Origin: Bin87 sp965219925
Lineage (GTDB): Bacteria > Chloroflexota > Dehalococcoidia > Lucifugimonadales > UBA3495
Direction: 5' to 3'
Assembly (NCBI GenBank): GCA_965219925.1
Contig: OZ244795.1
Span: 496,001 to 560,000 of the forward strand
Length of the DNA: 64,000 nt
Part shown: one piece after another, positions 35,609 through 45,025 of the stretch
Numbering within the stretch: the first letter of the stretch is position 1
How the letters are laid out: each line of letters opens with the position of its first letter
The notes under the pieces: model-generated
What the model was told of the DNA's origin: nothing
Database searches by the model: none
The model's input: the letters and a program-made list of their open reading frames with translations, nothing else
Made by a program: the position numbers and the translations under genes

Positions 35609-35871
35609 ATCGCGCGCTCCTGATGTGGCGGCGTGTCCGTTATTGTGTGACCACGTCGCGGGTGATGGACTAAAGATAGCGAAAACAGCGCGGTTTACCG
35701 CAGTCCCTTTTCCACATCAGGTTTGAAGGACGGTGCGCGGCGTTGTTGCGCCGAAACGCCTCCCGGTGTCTGGCGGACAGCTGATCCCATCGGCAGCGGA
35801 AAGAAAGGCGTCGGTTAAGAAAACGGCGATCCGATCGTCCCGCAGAATCGCCATAGACCCCACGAATACCC

Positions 35872-36016
35872 CAGGGCCTTTCGGTTTTCCTCATGTCATT
35901 GCGAGCGCAGCGTGGCAATCTCGTCGCCGTAGCAATGATGGTTCCCCGGCACGTGCTCAACCTCAACGAGATTGCCACGTCGCTGCGCTCCTCGCAATGA
36001 CAACCGAATGACCCTG
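35872..36016. mobile_element. CAGGG-type mini-element, copy 2
   Basis: 145 bp from CAGGGCCTTTCGGTT to AACCGAATGACCCTG, flanked by the perfect 10-bp direct repeat ACGAATACCC (35862-35871 and 36017-36026). Carries the TGTCATTGCGAGCGCAG core. Confidence 0.92.
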
Positions 36017-36318
36017 ACGAATACCCGCTCTCGTGGCGGTTTGGGCTATTTCAGGTTTTGGGTCGTCCGGCCTTCCAAAACGGCGTGAGAACGCGTTTCC
36101 GCGGGTCCCAGCACCAGACGTCAGCTGAGCCGCTGGGGTCTGCAATCTGGAAGGATGATCGGCAATGCCGATGTAGGTGCATGGACCAGCGCCAGGAAAT
36201 CTGGGGGCATCGAGAGGTTTGAGCGAATGGTCCCGCATGTACGGGAATAATCCTTGAGTGAGCCCCGTCACACAGGTAATAGGCGGTACTTTCGATTTCA
36301 CCTTCATCCTCCCCCAAC

Positions 36319-36908
36319 GTGCCAACTCCGGTGTTGAGCGTTCACAGCCCGGTAAGGGAGGGAAACCCACCCGCAAAAAGCGAAAGAGCGCCGCCAAGCG
36401 CAGAACCGTCGTCAAGGCGAACCTGGCTCCGCCGGACCAACGAACAGAAGCGCGAACCCAGGCGGGTCCGCCCCATGGAAAACCGTCAACGGGGTAAGGA
36501 TCGCGGCCTCTGCAAAAACTGTCCGGACGAAGCAGTCAATGCGCAAACCCGATACCCATACCGTGCCGAGAAAAACAACAGGGCGCGGCAGGCCCAGCGC
36601 AAATATGCCAAACCAGGGGCAAAACCTCACCATAGTGGGTGCAAGGCGGGCCCCACGTCGCCCCAGGGCTATCGCATATGAAATTACAGCCACGTCACTC
36701 CGGCAAAAGCCGGAGTCCAGGGCTTGTAATCTGCTGGATTTTCGCGGCGAAGCTACCGGCATCGGTCACTGGATTCCCGCTTTCGCGGGAATGACGGTGG
36801 TTAAGCGGGAATGATGGTTGTTAATTGGTCCATATGCGATAGCCCTGCACGTCGCCCAAAAAAGTGACGCCCGGCCATGGCGCAAGCATCCTCAAAGATG
36901 GCGCATGA
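36319..36908 (+). pseudogene. CxxC-containing open frame split by a mini-element
   Basis: The frame encodes RGKDRGLCKNCPDEAV and a basic tail ending CKAGPTSP; the element at 36664-36847 interrupts it. Removing the element and one CACGTCGCCC copy continues the frame as KKVTPGHGASILKDGA and a stop at 36906. Weak coding evidence, unknown function. Confidence 0.4.
36664..36847. mobile_element. Second-type mini-element with ISAs1-like ends
   Basis: 184 bp with perfect 17-bp inverted ends CAGGGCTATCGCATATG / CATATGCGATAGCCCTG and the perfect 10-bp direct repeat CACGTCGCCC on both sides (36654-36663 and 36848-36857). Its ends match the ISAs1 element's CAGGGCAATCGCGTT at 12 of 15 bases. Inside are CACTCCGG/CCGGAGT and GATTCCCGCTTTCGCGGG hairpins. 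Confidence 0.92.
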
Positions 36909-36982
36909 CGAAGTCGTCGCCTACCGACGGGGGGCCAGCCCCATGGTATCCAACACGGGCACACCACGACGCCCCACCATTC

Positions 36983-37138
36983 CAGGGTCTTTCGGTTGTC
37001 ATTGCGAGGAGCGTAGCGACGTGGCAATCTCGCCGAGTACCCGGCCTGGTGGGCACAGACACCTTCATTGTAACGAGATTGCCAACCCCCGCATCAAGTA
37101 CGGGGTCGCAATGACATGAAGAACACCGAAAGACCCTG
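36983..37138. mobile_element. CAGGG-type mini-element, copy 3
   Basis: 156 bp from CAGGGTCTTTCGGTT to CACCGAAAGACCCTG, same internal layout as copy 1, but the flanks (CCCACCATTC and ACCGCCACCG) do not match, so its history includes recombination or deletion. Confidence 0.85.
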
Positions 37139-37690
37139 ACCGCCACCGCAGAACAGGCGGATCTAGCACAGCGCATCATCCTCGAATGCTGGGATAGGCA
37201 CCATCAGCACCGCGAACCGTTCCAACAGGTGTGGACCGAACCCGCCCACGACTTCGACGACGTTCCTGTCCTCGACGTCTGGGTGATCTACGACGGCGAG
37301 CCTCGCAGCCTCGACACCGCCCTACACAATACCTTCCACACCTACCTCATGGAGGAACTACGCAACGCCGGCGTCTACGCCATTCCGTCAATCTCCTACA
37401 TCATAACCCGTACTGCATTGAACAACCGCGCCTATATCCCGCACTGCGTCGATCGGCTAAAATATCCCCGACCGGCAACGGTTGCAGCCCTGCACAAAAC
37501 CCCGGAGCCCAGGGTACAGGCACCCCCAGCGCCGCGACGCTGTCTGACTCTCCTACCTTGGTCGGCTCCCTCCATCATCCTGGGTCCGTGCTCCGCTGGA
37601 TCGCCCCCTCCACTAACCCTCAACCCCACACACCGGTCCGAAGGGCCACGCAGTGAGCAAGGGCGATGGCAAAGTCATGAAAATACGTAA
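37139..37690 (+). pseudogene. Truncated hypothetical gene beside a mini-element
   Basis: From the element end the frame reads LTATAEQADLAQRIILECWDR and continues VWTEPAHDFDDVPVLDVWVIYDGEPRSLD, LMEELRNAGVYAIPSISYI, which looks coding. It lacks a start, so the 5' part was probably removed with or by the element. Family unknown; the part after about 37440 is Pro-rich and less convincing. Confidence 0.45.
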
Positions 37691-37787
37691 ACTATTGGTC
37701 CTGAGTTGGTGGAAGGACGAATCGGATTGCATCAATGCAGCAGGTTGCGTTGAGCCTCTTCCCTATTGCGCCTAGGAGGATACCCTT

Positions 37788-38654
37788 ATGCCCGAAGCTA
37801 GTTTGACCGTCGGCAACGTGGAAATCCTATCCCTGAACGACCACGAGGCCATGCTGCCCCTTAGCGATGTCTTTCCCGGGGTTCCCGCTGAGGCGTGGGC
37901 TCCCTACCAGGAGCGCTATCCCAGCGGCTTCAGCGGCGACCACCTGCTGGCCCACTTCGAGTGCTACCTCATTCGCTCCGAGGGCCAGACCATCCTGGTG
38001 GACACCGGGCTCGGCGGCGCGGCCACCAACCCAAACTCCATCGAGGCCATGGTCGGCGGCGCCGAAGGCCGTCTCCTGCAGGAATTGGAAGCGGCCGGCG
38101 TCAGCACCGCCGACGTCAACACTGTCTTCTTCAGCCACCTCCATTTTGACCACGTCGGCTGGAACGTCACCCACGAACCCGGCGCCCCAGTCCGCGCTAC
38201 CTTTCCGAACGCCCGCTACGTGGCCCACCGCGCCGACTGGGAGGTCTTCCAACGCCCGGAGGTCATGGAACTCTTCCCGCCCCACTGGGACCAGACCCTT
38301 GGCCCTCTTCAGGACCTCGGGGTGCTGGACTTGCTGGACGGGGAGCGCCCACTGACCAGCGAAATCACCGCCCTCCCCACGCCCGGCCATACCCCCGGGT
38401 CCATGAGCCTCGCCATCGTATCCGGCGGACAGCGAGCCTACATCCTGGGCGACGTTTTCCACGGCCCGGCCCAGATCACCGAAACCGACTGGAAGCTCAG
38501 CTTTGATATGGACGCAGACCAAGGAGTGGCCACCCGCACCGCCATGATCGAGCGAGCCGAGTCCGAGGACGCCATCATGGCCATCTGCCATCACGGTGGC
38601 TTCGGTCGCGTAGTCCGCGCCGAGGGTCGCCGCTACTGGCAGCTAGCCTCCTAG
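37788..38654 (+). CDS. MBL-fold metallo-hydrolase
   Basis: A 288-residue MBL-fold hydrolase. H117, H119, D121 and H122 in FFSHLHFDHVGW, TPGHTPGSMSL with the third His, GDVFHGPAQ and the terminal CHHGGFGRVVRAEGRRYWQL. Similar overall to the protein at 31055. Substrate unknown. GGAGGATACCC precedes ATG at 37788. Confidence 0.9.
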   Translation: MPEASLTVGNVEILSLNDHEAMLPLSDVFPGVPAEAWAPYQERYPSGFSGDHLLAHFECYLIRSEGQTILVDTGLGGAATNPNSIEAMVGGAEGRLLQELEAAGVSTADVNTVFFSHLHFDHVGWNVTHEPGAPVRATFPNARYVAHRADWEVFQRPEVMELFPPHWDQTLGPLQDLGVLDLLDGERPLTSEITALPTPGHTPGSMSLAIVSGGQRAYILGDVFHGPAQITETDWKLSFDMDADQGVATRTAMIERAESEDAIMAICHHGGFGRVVRAEGRRYWQLAS

Positions 38655-38725
38655 AAATTCAGCTGGAAAGTGGGTTTAGAAAAGGGTGGTATCGGCTGCT
38701 ACTTTGGCGTGAAGCGAACCAGAAC

Positions 38726-38968
38726 TCACACCAAGTTGCCGCGCCAATCAGCGCGGCAACTGAAGCCGGCATCAGCTTCCAGGATGGCGTGGATCACGCC
38801 GGTGTACGGCTCAAGTTTGGGGCGCTGATAGCCGAGCGGTACCGGATGGGCCAGCATCTTCCGCACCACCTCCCGGTGCAGGCCGAACACCCGGGAGGTT
38901 ACCCGACCGCTCATCCCCTCCGCCAGGCAGTCACGGCGAACGCGCGCGTACATCTCCACTGGGTACAT
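38726..38968 (-). pseudogene. IstA (IS21) N-terminal remnant
   Basis: Reads MYPVEMYARVRRDCLAEGMS, GRVTSRVFGLHREVVRKMLAHPVPLGYQRPKLEPYTGVI, the HTH start of IS21-family IstA transposases, and then leaves the family after about 80 residues. No IstB or catalytic region follows. Confidence 0.75.
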
Positions 38969-39148
38969 CCATCTCACCCTCCACGGGCTGCTGATCAACC
39001 TCATAGATGACGGTGGACGGTACAGTTTTCCTGAACGTCGACAGCCGCAATGTCGACGTTCGAGCCGCCCACGTGGCCCACTTTACCGCCGCCCTTGACA
39101 ATACTCCCCTTCGCGATTGGCGTGGCAATGGGCACCTGGCCGAATTCG

Positions 39149-39174
39149 TAGGGGCGAATAACCATTCGCCCCTA
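39149..39174. repeat. TAGGGGCGAAT hairpin repeat
   Basis: Perfect 11-bp arms TAGGGGCGAAT/ATTCGCCCCTA with loop AACC, in a gene-free stretch before the amidohydrolase. Confidence 0.7.
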
Positions 39175-39290
39175 CAGCGCAATTCCCAACCCCCGCTCAT
39201 CGTGAGCCTGCCGAAAGTCCGCCTCCGGCGGGTCGCAGGATCGTCTTGTGCTCGCGGGAGGTCCGCTCCCGGCGGATCGAAGGACGCGCC

Positions 39291-40145
39291 CTATTCCGCC
39301 ACCGCCGGCGACCACTTGTAGATGTTCGCCAGCGCTCCGCCCATCAGCGTCTCCCGGTCCGAGTCTGACAGCGTGTCCGTCAGCCGGAACGCCTCCACGC
39401 CCTGCTCGTACGTCAGCAGTTCCACCGCCCGCGTCCAGTCCGTCCCCCACAGGCACCGCTCCAGCCCGTACTCGTCGAAGATGCGAGACAGCGGCTCCCA
39501 GATGTCCGGATACGGGAACCCCGCGTGCGACAGCGTGCCGGCGCCGGAGATCTTGATCGCCACATTGTCCAGCGCCGCCAGCGACAGCACGTTGCCCAGG
39601 TCGGCGAATGGTTCCGCCGGCGGCGGTGGGTTGAAGGGCTGCGCTAACCCCACGTGGTCAATCACGATCTGCGTGTCGGCGTTGCGCTGCGCCAGCTCCC
39701 GCAGCAACGGCAACTTGCCCGCCGCCATGATGTTCACCGGCACGCCGGCCCGCCCGACGGCCGCCAGGATGCCGTTCAGCCCCGGGTGGTCCGCCTCGTA
39801 GTCCGAGTTCGCCAGCATGATGCGCGCGCCCACCACGCCCGGCGTGGACGTCCATTCCTCCACGTCGGCGTCAATCGTCTCTGAGTTGGGATCAAACGGC
39901 CGGATCAGCCCGAACTTGGTCGGGTGCTGCGCGTACACCTCCAGCGCGTAGCTGGCGTCGTATGCGTACAGCACAAACGGCGAGATCAGCAGCGCGCCGT
40001 CCACGCCCACCGCGTCCATTGCCGCGATCATGTCGTCCCCCGTAACTTCGTCCGGCCCGGTCAGAAACCCGACCCACGGGCGTTCGGGCTTGTTCCGCTC
40101 GTAGGCATGCACCTGGCAGTCTATCGTCAGGGTTCGCTCCGCCAT
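39291..40145 (-). CDS. Amidohydrolase-family (ACMSD-like) protein
   Basis: A 284-residue TIM-barrel hydrolase of amidohydrolase family 2. N-terminal LTIDCQVHAYERNKPER substitutes CQVH for the usual DxHxH; DHVGLAQPF and LWGTDWTRAVELLTYEQG are family segments. The incomplete metal motif means activity is uncertain. Start ATG 40145 follows GAGGAAGC. The MBL gene at 37788 is convergent with it. Confidence 0.87.
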   Translation of the reverse strand: MAERTLTIDCQVHAYERNKPERPWVGFLTGPDEVTGDDMIAAMDAVGVDGALLISPFVLYAYDASYALEVYAQHPTKFGLIRPFDPNSETIDADVEEWTSTPGVVGARIMLANSDYEADHPGLNGILAAVGRAGVPVNIMAAGKLPLLRELAQRNADTQIVIDHVGLAQPFNPPPPAEPFADLGNVLSLAALDNVAIKISGAGTLSHAGFPYPDIWEPLSRIFDEYGLERCLWGTDWTRAVELLTYEQGVEAFRLTDTLSDSDRETLMGGALANIYKWSPAVAE

Positions 40146-40250
40146 CAGCTTCCTCCTATGTTGTTCAGCCTCAAATAGTCATCTTGATTGGTCAGCACGT
40201 TTGGGAACACCCGTCGCCTGAGAACAAAGGAACCCAACGCAATCCCGGAA

Positions 40251-40493
40251 TTATTCTGACGGCAGTATCCCAAGCCTCATGGCGACCATGACGGCCTCCA
40301 GACAGCTGGACGCGCCCAGCTTCGTCCGCAGGTTCTCGATGTGGTTCCTGGCCGTGTACCGGCTCACGCCCAACCCCTCGGCAATGTACCTCGTTTCCCA
40401 GGACAGCACCAAGTAGGACAGAACCTCCCGTCCACGCGCCGTTAGCCGCACCTCTCGACAGCAGTCCTCCACCATCGTACTCTGGTTCATCAT
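40251..40493 (-). CDS. LuxR-type HTH regulator (DNA-binding domain only)
   Basis: An 80-residue protein that is essentially a LuxR C-terminal helix-turn-helix: LTARGREVLSYLVLSW, IAEGLGVSRYTARNHIENLRTKLGASSCLEAVMVAMRLGIL. No sensory domain, as in single-domain GerE-type regulators. Lies upstream of the amidohydrolase on the same strand. ATG 40493 or 40475 are alternative starts. Confidence 0.85.
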   Translation of the reverse strand: MMNQSTMVEDCCREVRLTARGREVLSYLVLSWETRYIAEGLGVSRYTARNHIENLRTKLGASSCLEAVMVAMRLGILPSE

Positions 40494-40512
40494 TTTATGA
40501 CAGGCGCCCCTT

Positions 40513-41001
40513 GTGGGCTCGACGGACACCGAAATAAACTGGACCAAAGACCACCTACACCAGCCGACTTCCAGTGAACAGACCTTGGCCCAGCTCCGCG
40601 GAAAATCAGCAACGCTGGCGGGCCAGCCCGACCTGATCACGCAGCGGGACGGTCAAGCGGTCATCGTCGACGTGAAGACCGGGCAGGAGGGCGCCAGTCA
40701 CGTCGTACAGGTGATGATTTACCTGTACGCCATCCCGAGGCACTGGAGCAGTACCGGACTCTCAAACTCAGGGGGCAGGTCACATACGATGACTACACGG
40801 TCCGCATACCGGCGGAGGCAGTCGAGGACCAGTTCATATGGAACCTGGGAACATTGATCCGCCGACTGGCGGCCGACAAGCCGCCCGTCCGAGTGCCGAG
40901 CAGACAGGAAATGTCGCTTCTGCGACATCAGCGCCGCAGACTGCCCGGAGCGCGTGGACGAAGGCTCCGAGCCAGAAGGCAGAACTACCGGCGACTTCTG
41001 A
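40513..41001 (+). pseudogene. Cas4/RecB-like PD-(D/E)XK nuclease with two frameshifts
   Basis: Frame 1 encodes AGQPDLITQRDGQAVIVDVKTG (active-site D and DxK) and HVVQVMIYLYA; a shift near 40735 enters HPEALEQYRTLKLRGQVTYDDYTV and PPVRVPSRQE; a second shift at about 40911 restores frame 1 as CRFCDISAADCPER, the C-terminal Cys set of an iron-sulfur cluster. No cas genes or repeat array are nearby. The N-terminus and its fourth Cys are missing. Confidence 0.7.
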
Positions 41002-41125
41002 TTTCCCCACCTGGCGTCGTTGCCAGTTCGAGGGACTGGTGAGACAATTGCCGCCGTTTGCCCGGAATCCAGGAGTGATTCCGGCACGCGGCAAACACAA
41101 ACAGTACGCCCTTGGAGATTGAACC

Positions 41126-42178
41126 GTGAGATCTGCTGCTGCCCTCATCTGGATCGTCGCAGCTCTGCTGATAGCCTGTTCTTAGGAGTCCACGTCACCA
41201 CCCCCCCAAGTCGGGAGCGAGACGAGCACCGATGCAAGACCGTTGTCGGCAACGACAACCGCCACCGAAACCACACCGGCTCAGCCTGTCCCTTCCGCGA
41301 CGGTAGGGCCGCCCAATCTTCAGACGCCAACAGCAGCGCCAGAGGCACAGCCAGAAACGGCAACAGCGCAAACCGCCACGCCCCAGGAACTTACGGCGAC
41401 GGCGACCACCACCACGGTTCTGCGCGTGACCGTGTCAGCAGTCCCAGCTACGCTGCCGGACTACGACCGCCAAGATTGGAAACACTGGACCGACGCCGAC
41501 CGGGATTGCCAAGATGCCCGCAACGAGGTACTGATTGCCGAAAGCCGTACCGCAGTTGCCTATCGAACCAACAGGAAGTGCAGGGTGACGACCGGCGAAT
41601 GGCTGGCCCCGTACAGCAACACCGCCGTAGTCGATACCGGCAAACTCGACGTTGACCACATGGTGCCGCTGGGCAACGCGCACGACAGTGGTGCCTGGAA
41701 CTGGTCGGCCAATCGGAGAGAGCAATACGCCAACTACCTGGACGACCCTCAGCACCTGATTGACGTCACGGCCAGCGCCAACCGCTCGAAGGGTGCACGA
41801 GGACCGGAAGAGTGGAAACCAGACAACCGCACCTACTGTTGCCAGTACGCCGTTGACTGGATCACCGTCACTCAGGCCGAACATGATGCACTCGTGCAGA
41901 TGCTCAAGACCTGCGTAAACCGTCCGCAACTCGTGGTGGACCAACAGAAACAAGCGGAATCCACGCCCGGCGCGACCGGTACGCCGGTCAGGCTAATGGC
42001 GACACCAGCGTTGCCCACCGCAACTCCGACGAAAAGGAAGTACAGCTCCTGTGATGCAGCGCAGGCGGTCGGCGAAACCCGAGTGCAGGGCAGTAAAGGC
42101 GCCGGCCGAGGCTTCCCGAAGCTGATGGTGCCGAGCGCCCGAGACGGTGACTGCGTCGGCGTCGTCTGCGAAAGGTGA
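41126..42178 (+). pseudogene. Secreted HNH/Excalibur lipoprotein with in-frame TAG
   Basis: GTG at 41126 begins a lipoprotein signal AALIWIVAALLIACS, directly followed by TAG (41183-41185); then the same frame continues ESTSPPQVGSETSTDA, a Thr-rich linker, an HNH nuclease core (LDVDHMVPLGNAHDSGAWNWS, PQHLIDVTASANRSKG) and a C-terminal Excalibur-type calcium-binding motif (CDAAQAVGET, SARDGDCVGVVCE). The TAG would stop export unless read through. A frame starting TTG at 41243 encodes the rest. Confidence 0.75.
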
Positions 42179-42205
42179 CCGCGCCACCCACGTCAGGCTA
42201 CAATG

Positions 42206-42235
42206 AGAAGTGCCGCAGGACACTGCGGCACTTCT
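42206..42235. repeat. Perfect 13-bp hairpin after the HNH gene
   Basis: AGAAGTGCCGCAG/CTGCGGCACTTCT with loop GACA, followed by an A-run on the plus strand. Terminator-like but without T residues. Confidence 0.7.
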
Positions 42236-42403
42236 AAAAAATCACGTTGCTGGCCAGCTTTATTCTTCCCGCGCGGCTCTGGGGTCGCTATGCCTCCACG
42301 GCTTCACCACAAACGTGTAGTGCCAATTTTGGTCACTACACGGAAGGCCCCTTTCCACAATTACCTGAAATTCAGAATCCCTATCCCAAAAGGTGAAAAC
42401 CAC

Positions 42404-42673
42404 ATGACCACCGTACTAGAACGGGAAACCCGCACCATCACCCAGACCGGGCAGGGCAACCGCCAAGGCCGCTGCGAGGGCTGCCCCCGCTGCGACGAGC
42501 CGGCAAGCGGCTTCTGCAAAATCCCCCATCCCAAGTACCAAAATAGACATCCCGTCTGTAAAGTTTGCGGTCATTGTGTCCTGCGCGGGAACCACATGGA
42601 CGACGCCTCTGACCTGGACGAGCATCCCGGCCTCGGTCCCGAGCATGCCGGACAGGGCCCAAACCTCAACTGA
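42404..42673 (+). CDS. Cys-rich protein with CxxC-VCGHC motif
   Basis: An 89-residue protein rich in Cys: CEGCPRCDEPASGFCKIPHPKY, then VCKVCGHCVLRGNHMDDASDLDEHP, likely a zinc-binding protein, ending GPEHAGQGPNLN. The adjacent downstream sequence encodes a second partial copy of the last half. Aggtga precedes ATG at 42404. Family unknown. Confidence 0.55.
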   Translation: MTTVLERETRTITQTGQGNRQGRCEGCPRCDEPASGFCKIPHPKYQNRHPVCKVCGHCVLRGNHMDDASDLDEHPGLGPEHAGQGPNLN

Positions 42674-42674
42674 A

Positions 42675-43060
42675 GCCAAAGGCGAGCCCGCGACCAAGAC
42701 CACCGAAGCCCCCGACCCCAGTTCAGACTCGTTTACCCAGTGGCCCCAGCTGTTACCAGTGATTTGGGACAAAGTTACACAATTCAAAGTTTGCGGCCAC
42801 TGCGTGCTGCGCGGCCAGCACCAGTACGATGCGTTGGACCTGGACGATCACCCGGGATTCAGCTCCGGCGGGCCAGAGTCCGCAGGAAAACCCCAGGGTC
42901 TTTCGGTGTTCTTCATGTCATTGCGAGCGCAGCGTGGCAATCTCGTCGCCGTAGCAATGATGGTTCCCCGGCACGTGCTCAACCTCAACGAGATTGCCAC
43001 GTCGCTGCGCTCCTCGCAATGACAACCGAAAGACCCTGAGGAAAACCCAGCCTCAATTGA
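42675..43060 (+). pseudogene. Second VCGHCVLRG unit, broken by a mini-element
   Basis: FKVCGHCVLRGQHQYDALDLDDHPGF, GPESAGKP is similar to the end of the upstream protein. The element at 42894-43038 breaks it; removing it and one AGGAAAACCC copy restores the end GPESAGKPSLN and stop at 43058-43060, parallel to the first copy's GPEHAGQGPNLN. Confidence 0.55.
42894..43038. mobile_element. CAGGG-type mini-element, copy 4
   Basis: 145 bp from CAGGGTCTTTCGGTG to AACCGAAAGACCCTG, flanked by the perfect 10-bp direct repeat AGGAAAACCC (42884-42893 and 43039-43048). Internally nearly identical to copy 2. Confidence 0.92.
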
Positions 43061-43264
43061 TCCTGATGATGTTCAAAATACGATTATCCGCACCGGTTGT
43101 GTCTGGACGCTTCCCAACCGCTGCCGGCCCCCTCGTGGCGGGCCGGCCGTTCTTCATGGTGACGGCCTTGATGTCGCGGGATGCGGTCTTGGCTTCGCGC
43201 TTGACGGCGTAGATTTCAACGGCTGATGACCAGCCGCGGATGACGGCGGTGTTAGCGCCTGGGA

Positions 43265-45025
43265 CTAGAAACCTACGGCGTAGGCCTCGCACCGCGGGTC
43301 TGCGCCGCCCTGCAGCACCCTGGTCTTCGGGTTGCGAGTGATGACACAGTATAAGGCCGAACCCTCCCACCAATCTGGATATTGCTCTATCGTGTGGCCC
43401 TTCCGCCGTAGTTTCTCGGCCACTTCATCGGAAATTCGGCCTTCCAACCGCAGCATCCCCGGCTCATATCTTGACGCCCAGTTGGAACTGGGGAAGTTAT
43501 AGCTGTAGAAGCGGGGTTCCTCCACGGCCTCCTGAGGGTCGCGGCCAAACTCCAGAACGTTCAACAGCAGTTGCAGAGTGCCTTGCGGAATATGGTCGCC
43601 GCCGTGAGCGCCAAGGGCCATCACGGGCTCGCCGTCGTGCAACACCAGGGCAGGCGCGGGAGTGAGCCTGGGCCGCTTGCCCCCGGCGACCGATGCCGGA
43701 TGGCCTTCGGTCAGCTTGGACTGAGAGCCGCGCAATGAGAACGCCAGGCCGGTGCCCGGAATTATGGGCCCGCCGTTCTTGGTGCCCTCGCTGGGGGTGC
43801 AGGAGAAGATGTTTCCATCCCGGTCGATCACGGCGAAATAAGAAGTCCCGCCACCGCTGACTCCGGCTGTGCCAACCGGGACTGCCGCCTCTCTGGGAGA
43901 CTGCGGGGCGCCGTCGATAGTCGCCCTCCCGGTTCTCGGGTCTCCCGCTGGGGGAGTGCCCGGCCAGGCCAGGTCCGGGTCGATCAGAGAGCGACGCTTG
44001 ATCAGGTATTCCTCCGCCAGCATTTCATTGATGGGCACGTCCACGAAATCCGGGTCTCCCACGTACTGCTCCCGGTCGGCAAAGGCCAAATTCAAGGCCT
44101 GGCTCACCGTATGGATGTACTCGGCGGAATTGTGGCCCATGGACGCCAGGTCATACCCTTCCAGGATCTTGAGGGCTTGGGGGAACGTTGGTCCCTGGCC
44201 CCACGGCCCGGTGCTGTAAACGTCGTAGCCCTTGTAATTTACCGTCACGGGCGAACCCACCTGGACATGATACCGGGCCAGGTCTTCCTCGGTGAGGAGT
44301 CCCCCCATCTCCCGGTTGTATGCGGCAATCTTGCGGCCCAGTTCGCCGGTGTAGATGTAGTCTCTGGCCGCCTTGAGCGCGGCCTCCCGGCCTTTCCCGG
44401 CGTTGGAAGCCTCCACGTCCGCGATTTTGAGCAAGGTGGCAGCCAGGTCTTTTTGATAGAACATCTCCCCCTGTTTGGGGGCGCGGCCACCGGGCAGGTA
44501 AATCTCGGCGGTTGACGGGTGGGCGCTGTACTGGTCGAAGGCGGTCTTGAACCGGCCGGCCAGGTAACGAAACATGGGGAAACCGTTGCCAGCCAGGTCG
44601 ATGGCCGCAGTCGCCACCTGTCCGAAGGTCATCGTGCCAAACTTGGACAGAGACGTCAGCCACGAATCGGCGGCGGCCGGCGTTATGGACGAGAGAACGC
44701 CGGCCGGAATCTTTCCGCCGTGGTTTTTTTGAAAGTACTCGACCGACGCGGCCCTGGGCCAGACCCCGAGCCCGTCAATAGTGGTAACTTCTTTCCGGTC
44801 CGCCAGGTATATGACCGTGGGCGCTACGCCCAAGAAGCTGCAATCATCGACATGCACCACGTTCAACGCCAGGCCAACGGCTACTCCGGCGTCAATCGCG
44901 TTGCCGCCGTTTTTCAGGACTTCCAAACCGGCCATGGCGGCGTTGGGATGGCTGGCCGCAACCATTCCGTTGACAGACTGCGTCAATGGACGAAGACTGG
45001 TTAGCGTGGTCCCTTTGACTGGCAT
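43265..45025 (-). CDS. Gamma-glutamyltransferase family protein
   Basis: A 586-residue Ntn-hydrolase of the gamma-glutamyltransferase family, made as a precursor that cleaves itself before a catalytic Thr. The N-terminal NGMVAASHPNAAMAGLEVLKNGGNAIDAGVAVGLALNV and the SGGGTSYFAVIDRDGNIFSCTPSEG segment (Thr at about residue 400) and GAHGGDHIPQG support this. It lacks an obvious signal peptide. ATG at 45025 has GGAGG upstream. It is divergent from an amidase 400 bases away. Confidence 0.92.
   Translation of the reverse strand: MPVKGTTLTSLRPLTQSVNGMVAASHPNAAMAGLEVLKNGGNAIDAGVAVGLALNVVHVDDCSFLGVAPTVIYLADRKEVTTIDGLGVWPRAASVEYFQKNHGGKIPAGVLSSITPAAADSWLTSLSKFGTMTFGQVATAAIDLAGNGFPMFRYLAGRFKTAFDQYSAHPSTAEIYLPGGRAPKQGEMFYQKDLAATLLKIADVEASNAGKGREAALKAARDYIYTGELGRKIAAYNREMGGLLTEEDLARYHVQVGSPVTVNYKGYDVYSTGPWGQGPTFPQALKILEGYDLASMGHNSAEYIHTVSQALNLAFADREQYVGDPDFVDVPINEMLAEEYLIKRRSLIDPDLAWPGTPPAGDPRTGRATIDGAPQSPREAAVPVGTAGVSGGGTSYFAVIDRDGNIFSCTPSEGTKNGGPIIPGTGLAFSLRGSQSKLTEGHPASVAGGKRPRLTPAPALVLHDGEPVMALGAHGGDHIPQGTLQLLLNVLEFGRDPQEAVEEPRFYSYNFPSSNWASRYEPGMLRLEGRISDEVAEKLRRKGHTIEQYPDWWEGSALYCVITRNPKTRVLQGGADPRCEAYAVGF

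Noticed and set aside
40513..41001. An intact Cas4 gene
   Set aside because: Two frame changes and a missing N-terminal Cys argue for a remnant, and there are no cas1/cas2 genes in the window.
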